From Jannaschia sp. GRR-S6-38 (lineage in GTDB: Bacteria; Pseudomonadota; Alphaproteobacteria; Rhodobacterales; Rhodobacteraceae): a stretch of DNA of 64,000 nt. This document shows, in pieces, positions 45,919 to 54,584 of this stretch (positions within the stretch are counted from its first letter, which is position 1; every line of letters starts with the position of its first letter). Made by a program: the position numbers and the translations under genes. Under the pieces are notes generated by a model. That model was not told where the DNA came from. It searched no databases and saw only the letters and a list, made by a program, of their open reading frames with translations. The stretch covers positions 992,001 to 1,056,000 of the forward strand of contig NZ_CP122537.1 of the NCBI RefSeq assembly GCF_029853695.1, given 5' to 3'.

Positions 45919-45987
45919 GCCCCGCGCCGCTTGGATCGCCCCGCCCGCGCCGCTAAGACGGGTCGACCCGAGCCACGGAGCCGCCCC

Positions 45988-46974
45988 ATGCCCCTTCCCC
46001 AGACGATGCGCGCCGTCGAGATCGCCCAGCCCGGCGGGCCCGAGGTGCTGCGCGCGGTCGAGCGGCCGGTGCCGCAGCCCGGCGCGGGCCAGATCCTGAT
46101 CGCCGTCGACCATGCCGGGGTGAACCGTCCGGACGCTTTGCAGCGCGCGGGCGCCTACGACCCGCCCAAGGGGGCCTCGGACCTGCCCGGCCTTGAATGC
46201 GCGGGCACCGTCGCCGCGACCGCCCCGGGCGTCACCCGCTGGAGCGTCGGCGACCATGTCTGCGCGCTCCTGCCCGGCGGCGGCTATGCCGAATACGTCA
46301 CGACGCCCGCCGATCACGCGCTGCGCATCCCCGAGGGGCTGTCGATGGCGCAGGCGGCCGCCCTGCCCGAGACCCATTTCACCGTCTGGACCAACGTCTT
46401 CGACCGGGGCCGGCTGCGCGGCGGCGAGCGCTTCCTCGTCCATGGCGGCTCGTCGGGCATCGGGACCACCGCGATCCAGCTCGCCCGGGCCCGCGGCGCG
46501 CGGGTCTTCGCGACCGCCGGGTCGGCGGAAAAGGTCGCGACCTGCGCGGAACTCGGGGCCGAGGCGATCAACTATCGCGAGGCGGATTTCGTCGAGGTGG
46601 TGAAGGCCGCGGGCGGCGCGGACCTGATCCTCGACATGGTGGGCGGCGACTATCTGCCCCGCAACATCCGCGCGCTGGCCGATGACGGACGGCTGGTCCA
46701 GATCGCCTTCCTGCAGGGCCCGAAGGTCGAACTGAACTTCGCGCAGGTCATGGTGCGGCGGCTGACGATCACCGGCTCGACCCTGCGGCCGCAAAGCGAC
46801 CTCGCCAAGGCGCGCATCGCCGAGGCCCTGCGCGCCGAGGTCTGGCCGCTGCTCGACGCCGGGACCATCGCGCCCGTCATGGACGAGGTCTTCGCGCTGG
46901 AGGACGCGGCCAAGGCCCATGCCCGGATGGAAGCGGGCGACCATATCGGGAAGATCGTCCTGAAGGTCCGCTAG
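45988..46974 (+). CDS. NAD(P)H-quinone oxidoreductase (zeta-crystallin type MDR)
   Basis: A 328-residue zinc-free medium-chain dehydrogenase/reductase of the quinone oxidoreductase group. The N-terminal catalytic domain includes VDHAGVNRPDALQRAG and the Rossmann domain FLVHGGSSGIGTTAIQLARARGARVFAT, with Tyr-rich cofactor contacts and no structural Zn cysteine cluster. It would reduce quinones by one or two electrons with NADPH. GGAG precedes ATG 45988. It lies 69 bp after coq9; shared quinone theme, though co-function is inferred. Confidence 0.87.
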   Translation: MPLPQTMRAVEIAQPGGPEVLRAVERPVPQPGAGQILIAVDHAGVNRPDALQRAGAYDPPKGASDLPGLECAGTVAATAPGVTRWSVGDHVCALLPGGGYAEYVTTPADHALRIPEGLSMAQAAALPETHFTVWTNVFDRGRLRGGERFLVHGGSSGIGTTAIQLARARGARVFATAGSAEKVATCAELGAEAINYREADFVEVVKAAGGADLILDMVGGDYLPRNIRALADDGRLVQIAFLQGPKVELNFAQVMVRRLTITGSTLRPQSDLAKARIAEALRAEVWPLLDAGTIAPVMDEVFALEDAAKAHARMEAGDHIGKIVLKVR

Positions 46975-46978
46975 GCGG

Positions 46979-47000
46979 CGATCTTTCGTCCGAAAGATCG
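46979..47000. terminator. Perfect inverted repeat between convergent genes
   Basis: CGATCTTTCG (46979-46988), two-base gap, CGAAAGATCG (46991-47000). It fills the 33-bp space between the quinone oxidoreductase stop and the glpK end, so it is a likely bidirectional terminator despite lacking a T-run. Confidence 0.6.
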
Positions 47001-47007
47001 TGCCCGG

Positions 47008-48484
47008 CTACCGCGTCAGCGTCCGCCGCACCGCGTCCTGCCAACCGCCATAGCGCGTCTCGCGCTGCGCCGCGTCCATCTGCGGCTCGAAGCGGCGGTC
47101 CAGCGCCCAGCTGCGGCTGAACTCCTCAATCCCCGGGCAGGCAGACCCCGGCCTTCATCCCCGCCAGCCAGGCCGCGCCCAGCGCCGTGGTTTCCAGCAC
47201 CTCGGGGCGGTCCACCGGCGCGCCGATGATGTCCGACAGGAACTGCATCGCCCAGTCCGACGCGCTCATGCCGCCATCGACGCGCAGCACCGTCTCGCCA
47301 AGCCCGCCCATGTCGGCCGACATCGCCTCCAGCAGGTCGCGCGTCTGGTAGCCCACCGATTCCAGCGCCGCGCGGGCGAATTCCGCCGGGCCCGACCCGC
47401 GGGTCAGCCCGAAGATCGCGCCGCGCGCGTCCGGGTCCCAATGCGGCGCGCCCAGCCCGGTGAAGGCCGGAACGAGGTAGAGGCGCTGCTGCGGGTCGGC
47501 CTTCTCGGCCAGCGGCTGCGTGTCCGAGGCCTTGCCGATGATCCCCAGCCCGTCGCGCAGCCATTGCACCACCGCGCCCGCGATGAAGATCGACCCCTCC
47601 AGCGCGTAGGTGGCCTTGCCGTCGAGCTGATAGGCCACCGTGGTCAGGAGCCGGTGGCTCGAGGCCACGGGCGTGTCCCCGGTGTTGAGCAGCGCGAAGC
47701 AGCCCGTGCCGTAGGTCGATTTCATCATGCCCTCGCCGAAGCAGGCCTGCCCGATCGTCGCCGCCTGCTGATCGCCCGCCACGCCCAGCACAGGGATCGC
47801 CGGCCCCAGGATGTCGGTCGTGCCGTAATCGGCGGCGCAGTCCCGGATCTCGGGCAGCATGGTCATCGGGATGTCCAGGAGGCCGCAGACATGGTCGTCC
47901 CAGCGCCGCTCGTGGATGTTGTAGAGCATCGTGCGGCAGGCATTGGTGGCATCGGTCGCATGGGTCGCCCCGCCGGTCAGCTTCCAGATCAGGAAGCTGT
48001 CGATCGTGCCGAACAGCGCGCGCCCCGCCTCGGCCCGGGCGCGCAGCCCGTCCACGTTCTCCAGAAGCCAGCGCAGCTTGGTGCCCGAAAAATACGGATC
48101 CATCAGCAGGCCCGTGCGCCGCGTCACCTCGGCCTCGTGCTCCGCCATCTCGCGGCAGAAGGCGGCGGTGCGCCGGTCCTGCCAGACGATCGCGCGATGC
48201 GCAGGCGCGCCGGTCTCGGCATCCCAGACGGCGGTGGTCTCGCGCTGGTTGGTGATGCCGATCGCCGCGATGTCGGAGGCGGCGATGCCCGCCTTCTCGA
48301 CGACGGCGCGACAGGTCTCGACCACGCTCGTCCAGATCTCGTCGAGATCGTGCTCGACCCAACCGCTATCGGGGAAGTGCTGGCCGAATTCCCGCTGGGC
48401 GGTGGCCACGATCTTCAGCGTCGCGTCGAACAGGATCGCGCGGCTGGAGGTCGTCCCCTGGTCGATGGCGAGGATATGGGTCAT
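47008..48484 (-). pseudogene. glpK: Glycerol kinase GlpK with a one-base frameshift near the 3' end
   Basis: Glycerol kinase phosphorylates glycerol to glycerol-3-phosphate, the substrate of GlpD. From ATG 48484 (preceded by AAAGGGAGG) the frame reads [17 protein letters not shown], then [23 protein letters not shown] and [14 protein letters not shown], all canonical. It runs to about codon 451, where a GGGG run (minus strand, 47134-47131) shifts it into a TGA at 47126, giving 452 residues. Reading one base fewer continues as [19 protein letters not shown] and ends QDAVRRTLTR with TAG at 47008, the normal GlpK C terminus (491 residues total). So the gene is intact apart from one inserted G. 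This may be a sequencing error or a real recent lesion. It lies far from the other glp genes. Confidence 0.85.
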
Positions 48485-48798
48485 GGCGGCCTCCCTTTTC
48501 GTATCGGCGCCGCAGGTGTCGCCCGAGCGGCCGGCGGGGGGCAAGGGGGCGATTCCGTTTCAGATCGGGCGGCTTTCGTCACGCGCCCGTGCGCGGCGCG
48601 GGCCCGTCCGTGAGGTCGGTGCAGGAAGGCATCCGGATATGTGCGCACACGAGCCGACATCTCGCAATTCTCACGCCGCTGTGCATTGCGAGCGAGCGCC
48701 GCGACCGCCAGATTGATCCCCAGACGCCGGGCGCAGTGCCACGGCGAAACCAAACCCGGATCCAACGCCCCGGGGCCATTCTTGAAAGGACCATTGCC
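48485..48798. other. 314-bp intergenic region, divergent promoters expected
   Basis: Between the leftward glpK start and the rightward secreted-protein start. Apart from the glpK RBS and a GAAAGGA RBS at 48784-48790, I see no gene and no clear promoter boxes. A TTTTCGT stretch close to glpK (48496-48502) loosely recalls the A/T-rich sequence between glpR and glpD, but the match is too short to call an operator. Confidence 0.4.
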
Positions 48799-49137
48799 AT
48801 GAAAACGCTCATCGCCACTGCCCTGATCGCCACCGCCGGCCTCGCCGCCCCCGCCGCCGCGCAGGTCGCGCCGGGCGCCGCCGCCGCCCTCGCCCATTTC
48901 AACCAGTCCCGCGAAGTCGGCGATCGGACGGTGCTGCCCGCCGCGGATAACGACTACGTCACCGTCTCGACCCGCTCGGCCCGCTACGCGGCGATCTACG
49001 ATCACTTCAACCGCAGCGCCGAGAACCGCGGCGACCTGATCGGCCAGGGCGCGAACCTGACCGTGGCCTCGGGCAGCCCGGCCTACGGCGCCGATATCCT
49101 CGCCCGCATCGCGGCGGAGCGTCAGGAAGACCAGTAA
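48799..49137 (+). CDS. Small secreted hypothetical protein (112 aa)
   Basis: A 112-residue protein with a clear Sec signal peptide (MKTLIATALIATAGLAAPAAA, cleavage after AAA). The mature part is about 90 residues, soluble, without cysteines, and contains SREVGDRTVLPAADNDYVTVSTRS and AIYDHFNRSAENRGDL. I recognise no family. GAAAGGA precedes the ATG and a rho-independent terminator lies 68 bp beyond the stop, so it is a well-formed single-gene unit. Confidence 0.75.
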   Translation: MKTLIATALIATAGLAAPAAAQVAPGAAAALAHFNQSREVGDRTVLPAADNDYVTVSTRSARYAAIYDHFNRSAENRGDLIGQGANLTVASGSPAYGADILARIAAERQEDQ

Positions 49138-49204
49138 ATCAGACCCGTCCCGGGCGCGCGCCTGTCTCTCCCATCTGCCCCCCAAGGCGCGCGTCCCGGC
49201 CTCT

Positions 49205-49241
49205 CGGCCCCGTCCGGAATTGTCCCGGCGGGGCCGCTTTT
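49205..49241 (+). terminator. Rho-independent terminator of the secreted-protein gene
   Basis: Stem CGGCCCCG (49205-49212) / CGGGGCCG (49229-49236), loop of 16 nt, then C and TTTT. Confidence 0.8.
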
Positions 49242-49294
49242 CGTTCACGATCAAGCTATGCGGCCCTTGTGCGCTCCCCGCGACCGGGCGCCCG

Positions 49295-49933
49295 TCACTC
49301 CGCCGCGACGCGCGCCACAAGCTCGGCCACCCGCGGCCCCAGCGTCTCGACGATGACCTTCACGCCCTCGCGGTTGGGGTGGATGCCGTCGCCCTGCATG
49401 TAGCGGCCCCGGGCGGTGCGCGCATCCAGCTCGGCCGTCAGCGGGCCGAGGAAGCTCTCCTCCAGAAGCGCGTCGTATTTGGCCGCGAGTTCGGGATACA
49501 TCGCGTCGAAGGCCTGCTGGAAGGCGGGGCCGTAATTGGCGGGCGCGGGCAGCCCCACGAGGAGCACCGGCCGCTCGCCCGCCCCTTCCAGGATCGCGGC
49601 CAGGTTCGCGCGGCTGGTGGCCGGATCGATGCCGCGCAGAAGGTCGTTGCCGCCCAGCGCGACCATCAGCGCGTCCACCTCGGGCGTCAGCGTCCAGTCC
49701 AGCCGGGCCAGCCCGCCCGCCGTCGTGTCGCCCGACACACCGGCGTTCAGCACCTCGGCATCGACGCCGTTGGCGTCCAGCCAGGCCTGCAGTTGCGGCA
49801 CGAAGCCCTGCCCGTCGGGCAGGCCGTAGCCCGCGGTCAGGCTGTCGCCCAGCGCCGCCACCGTCACCGTCTCGGCCCCGGCCGGCCCGGCCGCCAGCGC
49901 GGCGACGAGCCCCACCTGAACCGCCTTGTTCAC
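49295..49933 (-). CDS. tesA: Arylesterase / lysophospholipase L1-like TesA
   Basis: A 212-residue periplasmic SGNH esterase. With GTG 49933 as start, NKAVQVGLVAALAAGPAGA forms a signal peptide of the right length; ATGs at 49966 and 49987 are alternatives that add an unusual lead. Block I is ALGDSLTAGYGLP, block II is NAGVSGDTTAGG, block III is ALGGNDLLRGID, and block V is DGIHPNREG, with the catalytic Asp and His. In E. coli TesA is a thioesterase/protease/lysophospholipase. As there, it is divergent from an ABC pair ybbA-ybbP. Confidence 0.88.
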   Translation of the reverse strand: MNKAVQVGLVAALAAGPAGAETVTVAALGDSLTAGYGLPDGQGFVPQLQAWLDANGVDAEVLNAGVSGDTTAGGLARLDWTLTPEVDALMVALGGNDLLRGIDPATSRANLAAILEGAGERPVLLVGLPAPANYGPAFQQAFDAMYPELAAKYDALLEESFLGPLTAELDARTARGRYMQGDGIHPNREGVKVIVETLGPRVAELVARVAAE

Positions 49934-49985
49934 CCGCGCCCAAGCCCCATATCCAAAGCCACGCATCCACCCCACGAGGTTCCCC

Positions 49986-50675
49986 ATGGTCCTGTCTTTG
50001 CGCGACGTCTCGCTGTCGCTGCCCGGTAATGCGGGCATCGTCGACATCCTGCACGACATCACGCTGGACGTGGGCGCGAAGGACAGCGTGGGGCTGGTGG
50101 GTCCGTCGGGTTCGGGCAAATCGTCTCTCCTGATGCTCATGGGCGGGCTCGAACGCGCCTCCTCCGGGCAGGTTGAGGCGCTGGGCCATGACCTGACGGC
50201 GATGGACGAGGACGCGCTGGCCCGCTTCCGCAGGCAGCATATGGGGGTGGTTTTCCAGTCCTTCCACCTGATCCCGACGATGACGGCGCTGGAAAACGTC
50301 GCCACGCCGCTGGAACTGGCCGGGGTGGCCGACGCCTTCGACCGCGCCGCCGAGGAGCTCGAGGCCGTCGGGCTCGGCCATCGCACCGGCCATTACCCGT
50401 CGCAGATGTCCGGCGGCGAGCAGCAGCGCGTCGCGCTGGCCCGCGCCGCCGCGCCGCGGCCCGACATCCTTCTGGCGGACGAGCCGACGGGCAATCTCGA
50501 CCAGTCGACCGGCGCCGCGATCATGGAGCTGCTCTTCGGGCTGCGCGACCGCCACGGCGCGACGCTGGTGCTGGTGACGCATTCCACGGATCTCGCCGCG
50601 CGCTGCGACCGCACGATCCGGCTGGTGGATGGCCGGCTCGAATCCGAGACGCGCCGCCGGGACGCCGCGGAATGA
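49986..50675 (+). CDS. ybbA: ABC transporter ATP-binding protein YbbA (LolD/MacB-like)
   Basis: A 229-residue cytoplasmic ATPase of the LolD/MacB/FtsE class. Walker A GPSGSGKSSLL, Q-loop VFQSFHLIP, signature MSGGEQQRVALARA, Walker B ILLADEPTGNLD and H-loop THSTDLA are all intact. Its stop overlaps the permease start (ATGA). It is divergent from tesA, the same arrangement as E. coli tesA/ybbA-ybbP, where the ABC pair is thought to handle lipid or peptide cargo at the inner membrane. Confidence 0.88.
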   Translation: MVLSLRDVSLSLPGNAGIVDILHDITLDVGAKDSVGLVGPSGSGKSSLLMLMGGLERASSGQVEALGHDLTAMDEDALARFRRQHMGVVFQSFHLIPTMTALENVATPLELAGVADAFDRAAEELEAVGLGHRTGHYPSQMSGGEQQRVALARAAAPRPDILLADEPTGNLDQSTGAAIMELLFGLRDRHGATLVLVTHSTDLAARCDRTIRLVDGRLESETRRRDAAE

Positions 50676-53245
50676 GCGCCGCCTCCGACGTGACGCCCGC
50701 GCGCGGGTCCTCCGGCGGCCGGGGATGGCTGGGACAGGCCGCCCGCATCGCCCGGCGCGAGCTGCGCGGCGGCATTCGCGGCTTTCGCATCTTCCTCGCC
50801 TGCCTCGCGCTGGGCGTCGCGGCCATCGCCGCCGTGGGCTCGGTCCGCGTCTCGATCACCGAAGGGCTCGAGCGCGAGGGCCGCAACATCCTGGGCGGCG
50901 ACGCCGAGGTCGATATCGCCTTCCGCTTCGCCACACCCGAGGAACGCGCCTGGCTCGACGCGCTGGGCCAGGTGTCCGAGATCGTCGATTTCCGCTCCAT
51001 GGCCGCCACGGGCGACGGGCTCGAGGCCGACCGCGCGCTCACCCAGGTGAAGGCCGTCGACGGCGCCTACCCGCTGGTGGGCGAGGTCGAGCTGGAGCCC
51101 GCGATCCCGCTCTCCGTGGCGCTGGCCGGCAACGGCGTCGTCGTCCACCCGGTGCTGGCCGACCGGCTGGGGCTGGAGATCGGCGATCCGCTGTTTCTCG
51201 GCACCGCCGAGCTGACGGTGACCGCGCGGCTCCTGCGCGAACCCGATGCCGGGGCGGACGGCTTCGGCCTCGGCCCCCGCACGCTGGTGCGCAGTGCGGC
51301 GCTGGAGGGGTCGGGCCTGCTGACCGAAGGCAGCCTCTTCGACAGCGAATACCGAATCGTCCTGCCGCCCGAGACCGACGATGCCCGGCTCGACGCGCTG
51401 GAGGCCGAGACCGAGGCCTATTTCGCCGATAGCGGCGCGCGCTGGCGCGACCGGCGCAACGCCGCCCCGCAGATCGAGCGGTTCGTCGACCGCATCGGCA
51501 GCTTCCTTGTGCTCGTGGGCCTGGCCGGGCTGGCCGTGGGCGGCGTCGGCGTCTCGGCGGCGGTCCGCGCCTATCTCGACCGCAAGACCGGCGTGATCGC
51601 GACGCTCAAGACGCTGGGCGCGGAAGGCCGCGTGATCTTCGCGGCCTACCTGATCCAGATTGCCGCGCTGGCCGCCGTGGGCATCGCACTGGGCCTCGTC
51701 CTCGGCGCGCTGATCCCGCTGGCCGCGGGTCCCTTCATCCAGGCGCAGCTGCCGGTGCCGGTGGCCCTCGGCGTGCATCCCGGCCCGCTGGCCGAGGCCG
51801 CGCTCTACGGCGCGCTGACAGCGCTGATCTTCACGCTCTGGCCGCTGGCACGAACCGAGCAGGTGCGCGCGGCCTCGCTCTTCCGCGACGGCTCGGGCCC
51901 GGTCCGGGCCTGGCCGCGCAAGCGCTACCTCGCGGCGCTGGCCGTCTCGGCGCTGCTTCTCGTCGGCATTTCGGCCTGGCTGTCGGGCATCCCGACGCTT
52001 GCGCTCTACTCGGCGGGCGGCATCGCCGTCGCGCTGGCCGTGCTGGTCGCCGCCGCCTGGGGCGTGCGCCGCCTGTCGCGCCGCCTGGCGCGGACGCGCT
52101 TCGTGCGCGGCCGCCCGGCGCTGCGGCTGGCGCTGGGCTCGGTCGGCGGGCCGGGCGGCGAGGCGACGGCCGTGGTGCTCAGCCTCGGGCTCGGCCTGAC
52201 GGTGCTGGCCGCCGTGGGCCAGATCGACGCAAACATGCGCGCCGCCATCGACCGCGACCTGCCCGAGGTCGCGCCCAGCTATTTCTTCATCGACATCCAG
52301 CCCGCCCAGTTGCAGCCCTTCCTCGACCGGGTGCAGAACGACCCCGCCGTCAGCCGCGTCGACTACGCGCCAATGCTGGGCGGCGTGGTGCAGTCCATCG
52401 GCGGGCGCGACGCCTCCGAGATCGACCATTGGGTGACCCGGGGCGACCGGCGCATCAGCTTCGCCGACACGCCCGGCGAGGGCACGCGCGTCGTCGCCGG
52501 CGAATGGTGGCCCGCGGAATACGCCGGGGCGCCGCAGGTCTCGATGGCGCGCGAGGAGGCCGAGGAGATCGGCGTGTCCTTGGGCGACGAGATCACCATG
52601 AAAGTGCTGGGCCGCAGCCTGACCGCGACGGTGACCAATTTCCGCGAGGTCGATTTCTCCTCGGGCGGGATCGGCTTCGTGCTGGTCTTCAACACCGCCG
52701 CGCTGGAAGGCGCGCCGCATACCTGGCTCTCGACCGTCTATGCCGAGGAGGCCGCCGAGGCCGCGATCCTGCGCGACGTGGCGGGCGACGCGCCCAACAT
52801 CACCGCCATCCGGGTGCGCGACGCCATCGGCCTCGTCACCGAGGCGCTGTCGGCCCTGGCCGCCGCGACCTCCTGGGGGGCGGGCGCGACGCTGCTCACC
52901 GGGTTCGTCGTGCTGATCGGCGCGGCCGCGGCGGGCGAGCGGGCGCGCGTTTTCGAGGCGGCGGTGCTGAAGACCGTGGGCGCCACGCGGGCCACGATCC
53001 TCGCCAGCTTCGCGCTGCGCTCGGCCCTGCTGGGTGCGGCAGCCGGGGCGGTCGCGATCCTCGGCGGCGCGATCGCGGGCTGGGGCATCATGCGCTTCGT
53101 GATGGAGGCGCCCTATGCCTTCGAGCCGGTCTCGGCCACGGCCATCGTGCTGGGCGGCGCGCTCGCCACGCTGCTGGCGGGGCTGGCCTTCGCCTGGCGC
53201 CCGCTGAGCACGCGCCCGGCAAGCGTGCTGCGCGCGCAAGACTGA
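50672..53245 (+). CDS. ybbP: FtsX-like ABC permease YbbP
   Basis: An 857-residue permease with two FtsX/MacB-type domains. The N-terminal ARIARRELRGGIRGFRIFLACLALGVAA is a basic end plus the first helix. A large periplasmic domain (about 65-270) and triple-helix bundles follow near 285-410 and 720-850, and LKTVGATRATILASFALRSALLGAAAGA is the typical FtsX cytoplasmic coupling segment. The length fits YbbP (about 800) and not two-domain LolC/E. It forms the transporter with YbbA. Confidence 0.88.
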   Translation: MSAASDVTPARGSSGGRGWLGQAARIARRELRGGIRGFRIFLACLALGVAAIAAVGSVRVSITEGLEREGRNILGGDAEVDIAFRFATPEERAWLDALGQVSEIVDFRSMAATGDGLEADRALTQVKAVDGAYPLVGEVELEPAIPLSVALAGNGVVVHPVLADRLGLEIGDPLFLGTAELTVTARLLREPDAGADGFGLGPRTLVRSAALEGSGLLTEGSLFDSEYRIVLPPETDDARLDALEAETEAYFADSGARWRDRRNAAPQIERFVDRIGSFLVLVGLAGLAVGGVGVSAAVRAYLDRKTGVIATLKTLGAEGRVIFAAYLIQIAALAAVGIALGLVLGALIPLAAGPFIQAQLPVPVALGVHPGPLAEAALYGALTALIFTLWPLARTEQVRAASLFRDGSGPVRAWPRKRYLAALAVSALLLVGISAWLSGIPTLALYSAGGIAVALAVLVAAAWGVRRLSRRLARTRFVRGRPALRLALGSVGGPGGEATAVVLSLGLGLTVLAAVGQIDANMRAAIDRDLPEVAPSYFFIDIQPAQLQPFLDRVQNDPAVSRVDYAPMLGGVVQSIGGRDASEIDHWVTRGDRRISFADTPGEGTRVVAGEWWPAEYAGAPQVSMAREEAEEIGVSLGDEITMKVLGRSLTATVTNFREVDFSSGGIGFVLVFNTAALEGAPHTWLSTVYAEEAAEAAILRDVAGDAPNITAIRVRDAIGLVTEALSALAAATSWGAGATLLTGFVVLIGAAAAGERARVFEAAVLKTVGATRATILASFALRSALLGAAAGAVAILGGAIAGWGIMRFVMEAPYAFEPVSATAIVLGGALATLLAGLAFAWRPLSTRPASVLRAQD

Positions 53246-53645
53246 CCGATGGCTGCGGCTCGGTAGGCGGCGGGGGCGCTGCCCCCGCGCCTGCGGCGCC
53301 CCCGAAGTATTTCCGGCCAGAGGAAGCGGCCCTTCTGCGGGCGCTTTAACGATCCGTTCACCGCGCGGGTCCAGAACCGGTCCCGCTGCAGCAACCGGGC
53401 CGGGTCTGACACCCCGGTCCACCCGACGCGATCCGGGGGCCCCAAGGGGCGGCCGGATCGGGCCCGATCCGCCTCCGGCCCGACAAGCCGGACCCCGGTT
53501 CCGTCCCGCCCCCCGCGCGACGGCACCCCTTTCCCCCAGTGAGCCCGCCGCCCCGTGGCCCGGACGACCGGACCGCGCCGTTCGCCGTGGCGCGCCGCCT
53601 CGCGCAGCCTTCCCCCGCCCGGGCCCAGCCGCTAGCGTCGCGACC
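53246..53645. other. 400-bp intergenic region with dispersed repeat copy C
   Basis: It separates ybbP from the peptide-type ABC operon. The first third holds copy C of the dispersed repeat (53271-53324). The remainder is very GC rich with many short inverted repeats. I find no gene, no binding-protein remnant and no clear promoter, although the downstream operon must start here. Confidence 0.5.
53271..53324 (+). repeat. Dispersed hairpin-plus-core repeat, copy C
   Basis: Perfect hairpin CGGGGGC-GCT-GCCCCCG at 53271-53287, spacer, then the core CCCCCGAAGTATTTCCGGCC plus AGAGGA at 53299-53324. Compared with copy B, one base in the core differs (GAAG for GAGG). Confidence 0.85.
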
Positions 53646-54584
53646 ATGTTGCGCGCGCTGGGGCGGAGAGCCCTCTCCCTGATCCTCTCGCTGGCCGTGG
53701 CCAGCCTCGTCATCTTCGTGATGTTGCAGGCCGTGCCCGGCGACCCGGCGGCCTTCATGCTGGGGCTGAACGCGCAGCCCGAAACCGTCGCCGCGCTGCG
53801 CGCCGAGCTGGGCCTCGAAGGGCCGCTGCCCGCCCGCTACCTCGACTGGGTCGGGGGCATGCTGACCGGCGATTTCGGCCAGAGCTACACCTACCGCGTG
53901 CCCGTCGCCCGGCTGGTCGCCGACCGGATCGGCGTCTCGGCCCCGCTGGCGGCCTACGCGCTGGCGCTGACGGTGCTGATCGCCCTGCCGGTGGGCCTGA
54001 TCGCGGCGGCGAAGCGCGGCGGGCCCGCGGATTGGGGGATCATGGGCGCGACCCAGCTCGGCATCGCGATCCCGAATTTCTGGTTCGCGATGCTGCTGGT
54101 CTTCGTCTTCGCGGTCACGCTGCGCTGGGTGGGTGCGGGTGGCTTTCCGGGCTGGGACGACCCGCTGGCGGCCCTCGGCGCGCTGACCCTGCCCGCCATC
54201 GCGCTGGCGCTGCCGCAGGCCTCGATCCTGGCGCGGGTCCTGCGCTCGGCGCTGCTCGACGTGCTGGACCAGGATTACATCCGCACCGCCCGCGCCAAGG
54301 GGCTCAGCCGCCGCGCGACGGTGATCCGCCACGCGCTGCGCAACGCGCTGATCCCGGTGCTGACGATCCTGGGGCTGCAATTCAGCTTCCTGCTGGCCGG
54401 CGCCATCATCATCGAGAACGTGTTCTTCCTGCCCGGGCTGGGCCGGCTCATCTTCCAGGGCATCACCCAGCGCGACCTGATCGTGGTGCAATCGGTGACC
54501 ATGCTGCTGGTCGCCGCCGTGATCCTGGTCACCTTCCTGGTCGAGCTCGCCTACACGCTGGCCGACCCGAGGCTGCGCCGATGA
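53646..54584 (+). CDS. Peptide/nickel-type ABC transporter permease (DppB-like)
   Basis: A 312-residue DppB/OppB-family permease with six helices. The N-terminal LILSLAVASLVIFVMLQAVPGDPA, the family's GLEGPLPARYLDWVGGMLTGDFGQSY loop and the cytoplasmic coupling loop DYIRTARAKGLSRRATVIRHALRNALIPVLT are all typical. It ends by ATGA overlap with the DppC-like gene. With the fused ATPase it forms an importer for peptides or other small amide or amine compounds. No substrate-binding protein gene adjoins it. Confidence 0.9.
   Translation: MLRALGRRALSLILSLAVASLVIFVMLQAVPGDPAAFMLGLNAQPETVAALRAELGLEGPLPARYLDWVGGMLTGDFGQSYTYRVPVARLVADRIGVSAPLAAYALALTVLIALPVGLIAAAKRGGPADWGIMGATQLGIAIPNFWFAMLLVFVFAVTLRWVGAGGFPGWDDPLAALGALTLPAIALALPQASILARVLRSALLDVLDQDYIRTARAKGLSRRATVIRHALRNALIPVLTILGLQFSFLLAGAIIIENVFFLPGLGRLIFQGITQRDLIVVQSVTMLLVAAVILVTFLVELAYTLADPRLRR

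Noticed and set aside
47016..48362. Second long frame on the glpK strand
   Set aside because: It is out of phase with all GlpK motifs; the real C-terminal fragment is in a different frame ending at 47008.
50393..53758. 1121-codon minus-strand open frame across ybbP
   Set aside because: Low-complexity Arg/Gln/His-rich translation, antisense to a well-supported FtsX-type permease with intact motifs.
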